A stretch of 64,000 nucleotides of DNA, from contig NZ_OZ007039.1 of the NCBI RefSeq assembly GCF_963931675.1, positions 2,765,806 through 2,829,805 on the forward strand, given 5' to 3'. This document shows, piece after piece, positions 53,701 to 61,855 of this stretch. The DNA comes from an uncultured Alistipes sp. (GTDB taxonomy: Bacteria; Bacteroidota; Bacteroidia; Bacteroidales; Rikenellaceae). Every line of letters starts with the position of its first letter. The stretch's first letter is position 1. The notes beneath the pieces were generated by a model. That model had not been told where the DNA came from. It saw nothing but the letters and a program-made list of their open reading frames with translations, and did no database searches. Position numbers and translations under genes: made by a program.

Positions 53701-53777
53701 TCTTCGCCGGAGGCATCGGGTCGCTGATCCTCGTGGTGACGATTCTTCCGGTTCTCTATTCCAAAATCTACAAGTGA
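50727..53777 (+). CDS. RND-family efflux pump, inner-membrane subunit
   Basis: 1016 residues, standard for AcrB/MMPL-type pumps: twelve membrane helices in two sets of six with two large periplasmic loops. GMIVDNSIVVIDGYL in helix 4 carries the proton-relay Asp, and VMGFITLLGMIVRNVILMY in helix 11 is the matching block. The first loop contains YPGATTEEVEEQLAKPLEQF, typical of the family. Whether it handles drugs, bile acids or metals is not clear; no metal-specific motif was noticed. It is joined to the adaptor by a four-base overlap and to the channel gene by a one-base overlap. Confidence 0.95.
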   Translation: MKASNNIIAWSMRNFRITFLIIGCLFAFGVYALVHIPKQEFPEYTIRQGVVVGLYPGATTEEVEEQLAKPLEQFLMTYKEVKRSKTTSTSQNGMCYVMVELNDDVNNKDEVWSKIKHGLASFKAQLPAGVVALVANDDFGDTSALLITLESDTRSYRELKEYMDELSDRLRRIESVSNLRPYGVQQEQISVYVDRERLAAYGIGEKVVSSALAAQGLTPLGGSVGNAETETPIHLAPSLAGEHEVAEQIVWSDPDGHVLRVKDVARVVREYDDPDSYIQNNGHRCVLLSMEMQAGNNIVEYGKEVDGVLRQFVEEVLPADVSVERIADQAKVVGDSVHSFLRDLFVSMAIIIVVMMILFPFRSALVAAITIPVSTFISVGVMYLFGIPLNTVTLAALIVVLGMIVDNSIVVIDGYLDLLGRGHSRWYAAVESAREFFPSLLLATVCICMIFYPLLFTMTGMFLDFLNFFPWTVTINLMVSLLLAVLVIPFLEVLIIPAVQPRREDRVSLTDRVQNFYRRVLAWTFRHGWLTISMGVASVVIALAIVPLLKFRMVPFADRDQFAVEIYLRSDVPLERTAAVADSVYRVLHDDERVKSVTSFVGCSSPRFQMSYAPQMAGKNYAQFIVNTASVSATEEILDEYADAWADRFPEAYVKFKQLDYQNVPSLEFRFYGDNLDSLHVVAERLMERMREMPELQWVHSDYEDPRAIAEVALDPVTAPQLGVTRALTAANLALAAGDVAVGSIWEGDYKLPVVLKNDPRNGERSLSDIGDTYVSSLVPGVSVPLRQIATVEPRWSETKIIHRNGMRCITVSADLKRGVNAMRMTSRIQQVVDNELTVPAGVTTEVGGAREFDAETLPPIIYGLSISLVIIFFFILTNFRKFGISLVIMAAMSLCLFGAMVGLWIANFTIGLTSVMGFITLLGMIVRNVILMYQHAEDKRKVCHWSARLAAYDAGKRRMVPIFLTTATTAVGVVPMMLGSSTFWAPVGVTIFAGGIGSLILVVTILPVLYSKIYK

Positions 53778-55075
53778 TGAAAACTCCTTTCATATATCTG
53801 TTCCTCGGGGCGGGCCTGCTGTGCACCGTCCCGGCTGCGGCCCGGACGCTGACGCTCGAAGCGTGCCGCGAGGCTGCCGCGGAGCACAACCGCACGCTGC
53901 AAAACAGCCGTTTCGATCTGGAAGCCGCACTCCAGACCCGGCGTGAAGCCTTCACGAACTACTTCCCGCAGATCTCCGCTTCGGGCGGCGTCTTCCAGGC
54001 CCAGCACGGGCTGGTACAGGCCGATTTCGGGGTGACGATCCCCCAGATGGGGACGATGAATCTCCCGATCTCGATGGTCAAGCGCGGCGCGTTCGGCAGC
54101 ATCACGGCCGTGCAGCCCGTGTTCGCAGGACTGAAGATCGTCAACGGAAACAAACTGGCCCGGTTGGGCGAAGAGGTCGGGCAGCTCCAGGTGCGGAAGA
54201 CCGAAGCCGAGGTCCGCGAGCAGACCGATACCTATTTCTGGCAGATCGTCTCGTTGAAGGAGAACCTCTCGACGCTCGATGCCGTTGAGCGGCAGTTGGA
54301 TGAAATTCACCGTCAGGTCGAACTCTCGGTCAAGGCGGGGCTCGTGACGGCGAACGATCTGCTGCGGGTCGAGTTGCGGTGCCAGGAGATCGCTTCCGAC
54401 CGGCTGAAGGTCGAGAACGGGCTGAAGGTCTCGAAACTCCTCCTGGCCCAGCATATCGGCGTCGACTGGCACGGTTTCGACATCGAGATGCCCGCGCTGG
54501 CCGAACCCGAAGCGCCGGAGCGTTTCTACGTCCCGGTGGAGGAGGCCCTCGACCGCAGGGCCGAGTACCTGCTGGCTGAAAAGAACGTCGAGGCGCAGAA
54601 GTATCAGAAGCGCATGGAGCGAGGCAAACGCCTGCCGACGGTCGGCGTCGGGGCCGGGTATCTCTACTACAACATGACGGAGAAGGATGTCGATGACGGG
54701 ATGGTTTTTGCGCAGGTGTCGGTGCCGATCTCCGAGTGGTGGGGCGGGGCCCACGCCCTGAAGAAGGCCCGCATCCGCGAGCAGCAGGCCGAGAATGACC
54801 GCCTGCAGGCCCGCGAAATGCTGGTCGTGGAGATCGAGAAGACCTGGAGCGAGGTCCAGGAGTCCTATGCCCAGATCCTGCTGGCCCGTCGTTCGGTAAC
54901 CTCCGCCACGGAGAACCTGCGCCAGAACCGCAACTTCTACGAGGCCGGTACCGCTCCGCTGACCGATCTGCTCGATGCCGAAACGCTCTATACCCAAAGC
55001 TGCAACGACCTGACGTCGGCCTGTGCCGCCTATCGCACGTCGCTGGCCCGCTACATGCGGGTCACCGGACGGTAG
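53777..55075 (+). CDS. TolC-family outer-membrane channel of the RND pump
   Basis: 432 residues from the ATG at 53777, whose A is the last base of the pump stop (TGATG). Sec signal (IYLFLGAGLLCTVPAAA), then two OEP repeats of alternating coiled-coil and barrel strands (about 30-210 and 240-430; NRTLQNSRFDLEAALQTRRE, NFYEAGTAPLTDLLDAETLY). It completes a tripartite efflux system with the two genes upstream. Confidence 0.93.
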   Translation: MKTPFIYLFLGAGLLCTVPAAARTLTLEACREAAAEHNRTLQNSRFDLEAALQTRREAFTNYFPQISASGGVFQAQHGLVQADFGVTIPQMGTMNLPISMVKRGAFGSITAVQPVFAGLKIVNGNKLARLGEEVGQLQVRKTEAEVREQTDTYFWQIVSLKENLSTLDAVERQLDEIHRQVELSVKAGLVTANDLLRVELRCQEIASDRLKVENGLKVSKLLLAQHIGVDWHGFDIEMPALAEPEAPERFYVPVEEALDRRAEYLLAEKNVEAQKYQKRMERGKRLPTVGVGAGYLYYNMTEKDVDDGMVFAQVSVPISEWWGGAHALKKARIREQQAENDRLQAREMLVVEIEKTWSEVQESYAQILLARRSVTSATENLRQNRNFYEAGTAPLTDLLDAETLYTQSCNDLTSACAAYRTSLARYMRVTGR

Positions 55076-55173
55076 GGGAGCCGCGCGTGGAGTGCCGGAT
55101 GCGGAGGGACGGCCCGGAGCCGCACCTCCGCATCTTTTTATTTCGGGTGCGATTTCGTATCTTTGCCGCGGGT

Positions 55174-55734
55174 ATGCTGCTGCGCATCAAAAATATGGTT
55201 TGCGACCGTTGCGTAATGGTTGTCCGCACCGAGTTGGAGCGGGCGGGGTGTCGCGTGCTTGCCGTCCGCCTGGGCGAGGCCGAGGTCGAGGGCGGATTGT
55301 TGCCCGGGGAGAAGGCCCGGCTGGCCGAAAGGCTCGAAGCCCTGGGGTTCGAACTCCTCGAAGACCGCCGTGCCCGGATGATCGAGGCCGTCAAGCGGGC
55401 CGTGATCGAACTCGTCCGCGCGGAGGAGGTGATGCCCGACGTGCGCCTCTCGGAATACCTGCAGGAACGCCTGCGGGTCGATTACCGGCAGATCAGTACG
55501 CTCTTTTCCGAAACCGAGGGCCGGACCGTAGAGAAGTATTTCATCGCCCAGAAGATCGAACGTGTGAAGGAACTGCTCGTCTACGACGATCTCTCGCTCG
55601 GCGAGATCGCCTTCCGGCTCGGCTACTCCAGCGTGGCGCATCTCAGCGCCCAGTTCAAGCAGGTGACCGGGATGACCCCCAGCCGCTACAAACTCATGGG
55701 GTCGGCCGGCCGCCGCACCATCGACTCCGTATAG
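55174..55734 (+). CDS. HMA-like/AraC-type regulator, probable metal sensor
   Basis: 186 residues. A short N-terminal domain with CxxC (MVCDRC, residues 8-13) resembles a heavy-metal-associated fold. It is fused to an AraC helix-turn-helix (about 85-180; SLGEIAFRLGYSSVAHLSAQ, FKQVTGMTPSRYKLMG). The ATG at 55174 is supported by the conserved opening MLLRIKNMVCDRC. TATCTTTG (55158-55165) ends only eight bases before it, so the message is nearly leaderless. The next gene encodes a metal permease with a CNHC HMA domain, and a 21-bp direct repeat lies in front of it, so this protein probably controls that gene. Confidence 0.85.
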   Translation: MLLRIKNMVCDRCVMVVRTELERAGCRVLAVRLGEAEVEGGLLPGEKARLAERLEALGFELLEDRRARMIEAVKRAVIELVRAEEVMPDVRLSEYLQERLRVDYRQISTLFSETEGRTVEKYFIAQKIERVKELLVYDDLSLGEIAFRLGYSSVAHLSAQFKQVTGMTPSRYKLMGSAGRRTIDSV

Positions 55735-55887
55735 TTCCCGGGGCAGGGCCGGTGCCGGTGCCGATTCGGTCCCTGTCCTTCCTCCGCTCTCCCGTCTGCG
55801 CCGTCCGGCTTTCCCGTTTCGGGCCGTTCGCACGCCACACCCCTCCCGCCCCGGGGTGTTTGCACCGTTTCCCCGCCCCTCATCCCT

Positions 55888-55952
55888 GAAAAATCCTGTA
55901 ACGGAAACCGAAAAATCTGTAACGCCGAAGCCCTCCCCGCGCGCTACCTTTG
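55888..55952 (+). promoter_or_regulatory. Candidate operator repeats and promoter of the metal permease
   Basis: Two near-identical copies of GAAAAATC(C)TGTAACG at 55888-55903 and 55910-55924; the TGTAACG cores (55897 and 55918) are exactly 21 bp apart, two helical turns, as expected for AraC-type direct repeats. The second copy covers the -33 region of TACCTTTG (55945-55952), which lacks a consensus -33, a layout typical of activator-dependent promoters. Confidence 0.6.
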
Positions 55953-55973
55953 CAGCAGAAAAACCGATCTGTC

Positions 55974-57230
55974 ATGCAGGAGTATATCATGCCGTTCGTC
56001 GGGCTGCTCAACGAAATGTCGCCCTATCTGTTGTTGGGATTTCTGATCGCCGGGGTGTTGCACGCCTTCGTGCCGGGCCGTTTCTATGCCCGCTATCTGT
56101 CCCGCAACGACTTCCGTTCCGTGGCGTGTGCCGCACTCTTCGGCGTGCCGCTGCCGCTCTGCTCCTGCGGCGTCATCCCCACGGCCATGGCCATGCGCCG
56201 CGAGGGAGCTTCGCGGGCCGCCACGGTTTCGTTCCTGATCGCCACGCCCCAGACCGGTGTCGACTCCATCCTGGCAACCGCCGCACTGCTCGGCCTGCCC
56301 TTCGCCCTGATCCGTCCCGTCGCGGCTTTCGTGACGGCGTTGTTCGGCGGGATGCTGGTCGGACGGGTCGTGCGCCGGAGCGAAGCGGTGGCTGAAAGCA
56401 CGGCTGCGGAGTCCGAAAGTCTCCGACGGCCGTTCCTCGAAAAGTGCCGGGAGGTATTCCGTTACGGGTTCTCCGGGATGATGCAGGACATCGGCCGCTG
56501 GCTCCTTGTCGGACTGCTGCTCGCCGGGGCCATTACGATCTTCGTTCCCGATGACTTCTTCGCCGTCACGGGACAACATCCCCTGTTGGAGATGCTGCTC
56601 GTACTCGGGCTTTCGATCCCGATGTACCTCTGCGCTACGGGGTCGGTGCCCATTGCCGCGGCGCTGATGCTGAAGGGGCTCTCGCCCGGGGCCGCTTTCG
56701 TGCTGCTGATGGCCGGGCCCGCCACCAATATCGCCGCCATACTCGTCGTCGGGAAGGTCCTCGGGCGCAGAACCCTGTGGCTCTATCTCGCCGCCATCAT
56801 CGTCGGAGCCGTGGGTTTCGGATTGGCAATCGATACGCTGCTCCCCGCCGGGTGGTTTCAGCCCCGGGCGTTTGCCGCCTGTGCGGAGCATTGCACCGAT
56901 GCGGCTGTCCCCTGGTGGAAGGCGGCATCGAGCGTGCTCTTTCTGCTGCTGCTCACTGCGGCGCTTGTCCGCCGGTTCCGGAAATCCTCAAACGACAAAC
57001 TCGATAAACCTATGGAAAAACGTTTCAGAATCGAAGGCATGATGTGCAACCACTGCAAGGCCCATGTCGAACGAGCCTTGTCCCGGGTCGAAGGGGTGAC
57101 GGCCGTGGAGGTCGACCTCGCGGCGGGTATCGCCCGTGTCGAGGGGAAGTTCGAGACCGAAAGTGTCCTCTCCGCGGTCCGTGAACTGGGATACGGATGT
57201 TCGGAACAGGGGACGGTCAACGCACGATAA
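55974..57230 (+). CDS. SO_0444-type Cu/Zn efflux permease with C-terminal HMA domain
   Basis: 418 residues. An ArsP/DUF318-type permease (about 1-330) with two sets of membrane helices. The first set holds LCSCGVIPTAMAMRREGASR and ATPQTGVDSILATAALLGLP, the second has SVPIAAALMLKGLSPGAA. A Cys/His pair (CAEHC near 306) and an HMA domain follow from about 350, with CNHC as the metal ligand. It exports thiophilic or divalent metal ions from the cytoplasm. The start at 55974 sits 22 bp after the promoter box. Confidence 0.88.
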   Translation: MQEYIMPFVGLLNEMSPYLLLGFLIAGVLHAFVPGRFYARYLSRNDFRSVACAALFGVPLPLCSCGVIPTAMAMRREGASRAATVSFLIATPQTGVDSILATAALLGLPFALIRPVAAFVTALFGGMLVGRVVRRSEAVAESTAAESESLRRPFLEKCREVFRYGFSGMMQDIGRWLLVGLLLAGAITIFVPDDFFAVTGQHPLLEMLLVLGLSIPMYLCATGSVPIAAALMLKGLSPGAAFVLLMAGPATNIAAILVVGKVLGRRTLWLYLAAIIVGAVGFGLAIDTLLPAGWFQPRAFAACAEHCTDAAVPWWKAASSVLFLLLLTAALVRRFRKSSNDKLDKPMEKRFRIEGMMCNHCKAHVERALSRVEGVTAVEVDLAAGIARVEGKFETESVLSAVRELGYGCSEQGTVNAR

Positions 57231-57411
57231 TCTCGTCGGTGAAGAGCCCGCCGCCCGGACTCCCGTTGTACAGGGCCCGGCAGCCCGGCAACCTGCACGC
57301 CCGGGCCCGTTCGGTCAGCCACAGCGCCCAGCGGTGGAAATCGGCGTAATTTTTCCCTCCGGCGTGCTCCACGCCACCTCCGCTTCTCCGCAAGTACGAA
57401 TCGGTCGGCTG
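57217..57411 (-). pseudogene. C-terminal fragment of an unidentified protein
   Basis: An open minus-strand frame with protein-like composition: PTDSYLRRSGGGVEHAGGKN, then YADFHRWALWLTERARACRL, then ALYNGSPGGGLFTDEIIVR and a stop inside the 3' end of the permease gene. There is no start codon in a sensible place, and a GC-rich hairpin interrupts the region upstream. It resembles the tail of a cytosolic enzyme but I cannot name the family. The 3' overlap and missing 5' part suggest a relic. Confidence 0.35.
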
Positions 57412-57413
57412 AC

Positions 57414-57456
57414 GGCTCCGGAACCGGGTCTCTGCAAATGCCCCGGAGCCCTTTTG
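57414..57456 (+). terminator. Likely terminator after the metal permease
   Basis: Stem GGCTCCGG/CCGGAGCC (57414-57421 with 57443-57450) followed by CTTTT. Confidence 0.5.
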
Positions 57457-57521
57457 CGGCCCGGGACATTTGCTTTTTCGGGCGGATTTCCGTAATTTGG
57501 CACCCGCAAAATCTCCGAGAA

Positions 57522-58169
57522 ATGGCTGACAACTATCTGGGCCGCAAGATGGAGGAGTACCGGGCCCGAAAGGATGCCCCGGTCCGCCGCCCGGCGATGA
57601 CCCTGACGAAACTCCTGTTGCGCAACCGCAGCTACAGGGGGTATGACCCCCGCTTTGAGGTCCGCGAGGACCAGCTTCGAAGCCTCATCGAGGTCAATAC
57701 CCGGATCCCTTCGGCGCGCAACCAGCAGGTCTTGCGTTTCCGGCTGGTGCTTGCCGACGAGGCTCCGCGGCTGCTGCCGCTTATCCGCCTGGGCGGGGCG
57801 CTCCCCGAACTGCACCTGCCGTTGCCCGGTACCGAACCCAATGCCTTCATCGTCATCTGCGCGACCGTTGCCGAGGACCGCTATGTGGATATCGACCTCG
57901 GGATCTCAGCCCAGAGCATGTTGCTGCGGGCTGCCGAGATCGGGCTGAACGGCATCTGCATCGGGGCGTTCGACCGGACGCGGGTCCGCGAGGTGCTTCG
58001 CCTGCCTTACGATCCGCTGCTGATCCTGGCCGTCGGGAAGGGGGCCGAACGGATCGAACTCGTGGAGATCGCCGCCGAGAAGAGCCATGCCTATTACCGG
58101 CGTGAGGGCGTGCACTACGTGCCGAAAGTCCGGCCCGACGACCTGCTGATCGCCCCGAGTTCCGACTGA
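57522..58169 (+). CDS. Nitroreductase-family protein
   Basis: 215 residues from the ATG at 57522. FMN-dependent reductase fold: LLRNRSYRGYDPRFEV (the SxRxF-like opening), NTRIPSARNQQVLRFRLV (flavin contact) and DIDLGISAQSMLLRAAEIGL-N. A TAATTTG box close to consensus precedes it (57493-57499). The physiological substrate cannot be told. Confidence 0.88.
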   Translation: MADNYLGRKMEEYRARKDAPVRRPAMTLTKLLLRNRSYRGYDPRFEVREDQLRSLIEVNTRIPSARNQQVLRFRLVLADEAPRLLPLIRLGGALPELHLPLPGTEPNAFIVICATVAEDRYVDIDLGISAQSMLLRAAEIGLNGICIGAFDRTRVREVLRLPYDPLLILAVGKGAERIELVEIAAEKSHAYYRREGVHYVPKVRPDDLLIAPSSD

Positions 58170-58687
58170 TCCCCGGGCCCGGGCATCCCGACACCTCTTT
58201 CAGAAGTTTGAGAAAGTTTCTTGCCGGATGTTTGCTGTTGTTTCGAGGCCGTGATGCCATTCGAAGGAATGGCAATAGCGATCTGGGGGTCATCGGGAGG
58301 CATACAACGCTGATCCTTGCAGATCATCCATCCGACAGACACTCCAAGAACAAAAAGCCTTGTAAACAAACAGTTTACAAGGCTTTTGCTTCATTTGGCT
58401 CAACTCTATGTCGGCGCCTCATTCATATCGGCAGACTTCTTCGTCACCCCCCCCCTCCCTGGCGGTGTGTAGGGTGGGGTGGATGCTTGTCCGCACCATG
58501 AAGATTATCAGCAGGATATGTGGCAGCAAAACATGGCCCACCGATCAGGTGTCTTCACATATCCGCCCATCTCTTATTGGGTGATGGCAATGTTACGCAC
58601 CTGATCCTCAAATTCGCTGCGAACGCAAAGTACGCGGTTTCGGATTTTCGACCGATAGTTGCAAATAGTACTTATCGAATACCGTAG
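58170..58687. other. Edge of the mobile scar, no gene
   Basis: Apart from the hairpin at 58353-58391 the stretch holds a run of nine C (58447-58455) and GC-rich sequence without a supportable gene. It marks the transition from the core genome to the mobilisation remnant. Confidence 0.4.
58353..58391. terminator. Bidirectional terminator
   Basis: A 15-bp perfect stem (58353-58367 with 58373-58387) with a 5-nt loop; A-rich on the left, T-rich on the right, so it can work in both directions. Confidence 0.85.
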
Positions 58688-59344
58688 AAATGTCGAAGAT
58701 TCAGGAGCGTCGTATCGGAGATACGCACGGACAAGCTCAAAAGCGCGGCTACCGATGCTGCCACTGTCATAGCAAGCGGAGTGGGTTCTCTTTTCGGCAG
58801 CGGAAAAATGAAGAAACTGGAGCAATCCAATGAAGAATTGTGTCAGGAAATTGCCAAACGGGACAAGGACATTGATGACTTGAAAGCCCAAATGCAACGT
58901 ATGCAGGAACAGCACGGCAAGCAGATACGCAACCTGCAAGGAATACACAACCAGGAACTTGAAGCCAAAGACAAGGAAATATCACGGTTGAATACCCTGC
59001 TTGAAAAGGCTCTCAAGTGGTTTCCGATGCTCAGGGAGATGTTGAGAATGGAAAAGTTGTGCGCTGCCATCGGCTTTACCAAAGAAATGATAGAGAGCCT
59101 CCTGACCAAGAAAGAGGCTATCAGGTGCAACGGCAGGATTTATTCCGAAGAACACAGGCGGAAGTTTGACATCAAGAACGATATTTTCAAGGTGGAAAAG
59201 AATCCGACAAATGACAGCAAACTGGTACTGACCATAAACAGACAGCCGATTGGCGAATGGTTCAAAGAGCAGTTTGATAAGTTACGGCAAGGCTTACGAA
59301 TATCAACAGAAGAACCCCAAAAAAGTAGAGGATTTAAATTGTAA
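58688..59344 (+). pseudogene. C-terminal part of a MobV/Pre-type relaxase
   Basis: The frame is open from 58688 (after TAG at 58685) and reads FRSVVSEIRTDKLKSAATDA, then TVIASGVGSLFGSGKMKKLE. It continues as a coiled coil (about 30-100) and a terminal domain (IYSEEHRRKFDIKNDIFKVE, PIGEWFKEQFDKLRQGLR). This is the tail of the plasmid-mobilisation/recombination proteins of Bacteroides mobilisable elements. The N-terminal catalytic relaxase domain (about 250-300 residues) is missing. An IS982 element inserted right behind it: the 7-bp target duplication covers the stop codon. Confidence 0.8.
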
Positions 59345-59346
59345 TT

Positions 59347-60368
59347 ACCCGTTGGCGGAATTAAAGGCATAAAACTTTTATGAAGAAAAAGTTGCGCATA
59401 TTATTGGTGTTTAGTAAATTAGAGGTGTCTAAACATCTGATTTACATATACCGTATGCACAACTTATACGCAATATTCGCAAAATTTCTGGACATCTGCA
59501 AACAAAAAGCAGGAAATTTAGTCAATGAACAAGAGAATGTGCCCCGTCCGGGTGTTGTCCCCAAGTTTTCCGACCTTGAGGTGGTCGCTCTGAGCATGGC
59601 ATCCGAAGCGGTCGGAATAGACAGCGAGTCCCTGTTGTTTTCCAGATTGAAGGAATACGGGGACAAAATGCCGAACCTTATATCCCGGAGGCAATACAAC
59701 GACAGGCGCAAGTTTACGGCACAGCTCTGCAGGCTCATCCGGGAGAGAATCGCCAATGAGATGGATGGCGGCGAAGATTATTTCTGCATTGACTCCAAGC
59801 CGGTAGAGGTATGTCGGATAGCACGCGCCAAGCGTTGTACGATGGGCGGGAATGACTACCGGAAAGCCCCGTCCTACGGATATTGTGCCTCACAAGGTAC
59901 ATACTACTATGGGTATAAGCTGCACGCCGTCTGCGGGTTGAGCGGGGTCATACACTCTTTCGACCTGACGAAGGCGGGCGTGCATGACATCAATTACCTG
60001 AAGGATGTCAAGGTCGATTATTCCAACTGCACTGTGATTGGAGACAGGGGCTATATCAGTGCCGATGTGCAACTGGACCTTTTTGAGACGGCCCATATTC
60101 GTTTGGAAGTGCCTTACCGGAGAAACCAAAGGGACTGGAAACCTGTCTTCCATCCATTTGCCAAAGCCAGGAAAAGGATAGAAACCTTGTTCTCACAGCT
60201 ATGTGACCAGTTTATGCTCATACGCAATTATGCGAAAGACACGGATGGGTTGTTCGCCCGGATTATCGGGAAAATCAGCGCACTTACAATCCTACAATAC
60301 ATTAACTACAAAAACAACAAGCCCATTGGAAGAGTCAAGTATGCGCTGACTTAATTCCGCCAACGGGT
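59347..60368 (+). mobile_element. IS982-family insertion sequence, apparently intact (1022 bp)
   Basis: Perfect 18-bp terminal inverted repeats (ACCCGTTGGCGGAATTAA at 59347-59364 and its complement at 60351-60368) starting with ACC as usual for IS982. The flanks carry a 7-bp duplication, TGTAATT, at 59340-59346 and 60369-60375, within the family's range. It encodes one DDE transposase. A relic of the same element is at 17977-18216. Confidence 0.96.
59455..60354 (+). CDS. IS982-family transposase
   Basis: 299 residues from the ATG at 59455; an ATG at 59380 is also in frame, but MHNLYAIFAKFLDICK is the natural start. DDE domain: first Asp in DYFCIDSKPVEVCRIARAK, second in VIGDRGYISADVQL, and a downstream Glu in KARKRIETLFSQL. 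No frameshift or stop is seen, so it should be active. It ends three bases inside the right inverted repeat. Confidence 0.95.
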   Translation: MHNLYAIFAKFLDICKQKAGNLVNEQENVPRPGVVPKFSDLEVVALSMASEAVGIDSESLLFSRLKEYGDKMPNLISRRQYNDRRKFTAQLCRLIRERIANEMDGGEDYFCIDSKPVEVCRIARAKRCTMGGNDYRKAPSYGYCASQGTYYYGYKLHAVCGLSGVIHSFDLTKAGVHDINYLKDVKVDYSNCTVIGDRGYISADVQLDLFETAHIRLEVPYRRNQRDWKPVFHPFAKARKRIETLFSQLCDQFMLIRNYAKDTDGLFARIIGKISALTILQYINYKNNKPIGRVKYALT

Positions 60369-60449
60369 TGTAATTGTTAAATCGCTCAAATTTAGCAGGA
60401 AGGAGTAAGCGAATAGCATTTTGGTTACTCCTTTTTTCCTATCTTATGC

Positions 60450-60457
60450 TATCTTTG
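60450..60457 (+). promoter_or_regulatory. -7 box of the aspartic protease gene
   Basis: TATCTTTG, consensus -7; a TTTG upstream is at 26 bp, longer than normal. Confidence 0.45.
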
Positions 60458-60491
60458 CACCCGTGTTTAATTTATCATTTACATTTCAGTT

Positions 60492-61781
60492 ATGGGAATT
60501 ATAAAAAGAATGTCCGTTCTCCTAATAGTTATTCTGTTAGGTTATACTTCTGTCTATTCACAAACACCGGCGGATGTGAAAATGGGTGAAATCCTGAACC
60601 ATGGTGATTTATTTCAAATTAAGGAGCAATATCCGATATTAAGGGATTCTGTCAGCATAGAAATGTTGAATCTTGTGTCTGAAGCGCAACTCGGTGTAGG
60701 TTTCAATCAACTGGAAAGAGCAGGTGTTGCATTGGATAGTCTGTTGCAGTTTCATCAGGCCGAGCTTGGTGCAGAGACATCAATAGGAATGGCAGCCTTG
60801 CAAGGCATGAATTTCTTGAATTTGGGAATGTATGAGCAAGCTGGAAAAGTTGGAGAAGGTTTGGTTAATACGCTTAAAAAATCTGTACCGTTTGAAGCTC
60901 TTTATAGTTTTGTGTTTATAGAGAAAGTCGGCAAAGCACTTGCCAATGTACCTAAGCCTTATCTTGAACGCCCTGACCGGGACATTACTGTACCGTTAAT
61001 TGTGGAAACCGTAGGAAGAGGCAAACATATTTATATTCCTGTGGAAGTAAATGGCATAACGAAAAACTATATTTTCGATACGGGCTGTTCATTTGGAAAT
61101 TTCGTTTCAGAAAAGTATGCGGAAGAAGTTGGTTTAAAGGTTTTGGCGGATTCAATTCCTGTATCGGGTATGGAAATAGGCTTTGTAAAGCTTGCTATGG
61201 CAGATTCATTGAGAATCGGAGAACTGGTATATCATAATCCTGTTTTTATGGTTGCACCTCCTGACAATGAAGTGGACCCAGTGTTTGCATTTGACGGAGT
61301 ACTGGGTTATCATTTTATCAGAGATGCAAGGGAAATAATCATAGACAATGAAGCGGGCGAATTTGTATTTCCACAGAAAATATCTGATGGAGAACCGAAT
61401 ATGTATCTGTCATCAAATACACCTCAAGTAAGGATTAGTTATGATGGACATCCTTTTGATTTGATTTTTGATACAGGCAATGTAAAATCTGATTTGGGGA
61501 ATAAATTTGCAGAAACATTTCCCGATGCAATTGAGGGGCTCACGGAACAGACAACCTCCCGTGGAGGCTTTGGTGGTATATCTCAAACAAAAGCAGTCGT
61601 ATTACCTGAATTTCGTTTTGAGGTGGCAGGTTCCACAGTTACATTATATAATACAGAAGTCATTAAAAATACGGAATCCGGTAGTCAGTTATTTTCTGGC
61701 TCATTAGGAGCGGATTTCGTGTTATCATTCAAACGGTTAGTTATTAACTATCAAAGCATGTTTATACGTGGAGAAAAATAG
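60492..61781 (+). CDS. Retropepsin-like aspartic protease with two DTG motifs
   Basis: 429 residues. Sec signal (SVLLIVILLGYTSVYS), a helical region with TPR-like features (about 30-160), then two aspartic-protease-like halves. The first carries YIFDTGCSFGNFVSEKYAEE (DTG near 197-199), the second DLIFDTGNVKSDLGNKF (near 323). Two DTG motifs in one chain suggest an intramolecular pair instead of the usual retropepsin homodimer. The gene is clearly AT-richer than its neighbours and lies directly behind the IS982 element, so it was probably acquired with the mobile element. It is exported; substrates are unknown. Confidence 0.82.
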   Translation: MGIIKRMSVLLIVILLGYTSVYSQTPADVKMGEILNHGDLFQIKEQYPILRDSVSIEMLNLVSEAQLGVGFNQLERAGVALDSLLQFHQAELGAETSIGMAALQGMNFLNLGMYEQAGKVGEGLVNTLKKSVPFEALYSFVFIEKVGKALANVPKPYLERPDRDITVPLIVETVGRGKHIYIPVEVNGITKNYIFDTGCSFGNFVSEKYAEEVGLKVLADSIPVSGMEIGFVKLAMADSLRIGELVYHNPVFMVAPPDNEVDPVFAFDGVLGYHFIRDAREIIIDNEAGEFVFPQKISDGEPNMYLSSNTPQVRISYDGHPFDLIFDTGNVKSDLGNKFAETFPDAIEGLTEQTTSRGGFGGISQTKAVVLPEFRFEVAGSTVTLYNTEVIKNTESGSQLFSGSLGADFVLSFKRLVINYQSMFIRGEK

Positions 61782-61805
61782 CAATAGTCGCAATAAATGA
61801 AATGA

Positions 61806-61842
61806 GGGGCAAACTTCAAGGTAAGTTTAGCCCTTTGTTTTT
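61806..61842 (+). terminator. Terminator of the aspartic protease gene
   Basis: Stem GGGC-AAACTT with AAGTTTAGCCC (one-base bulge) and a T-rich tail. Confidence 0.75.
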
Positions 61843-61855
61843 GCTTCATAATAGA

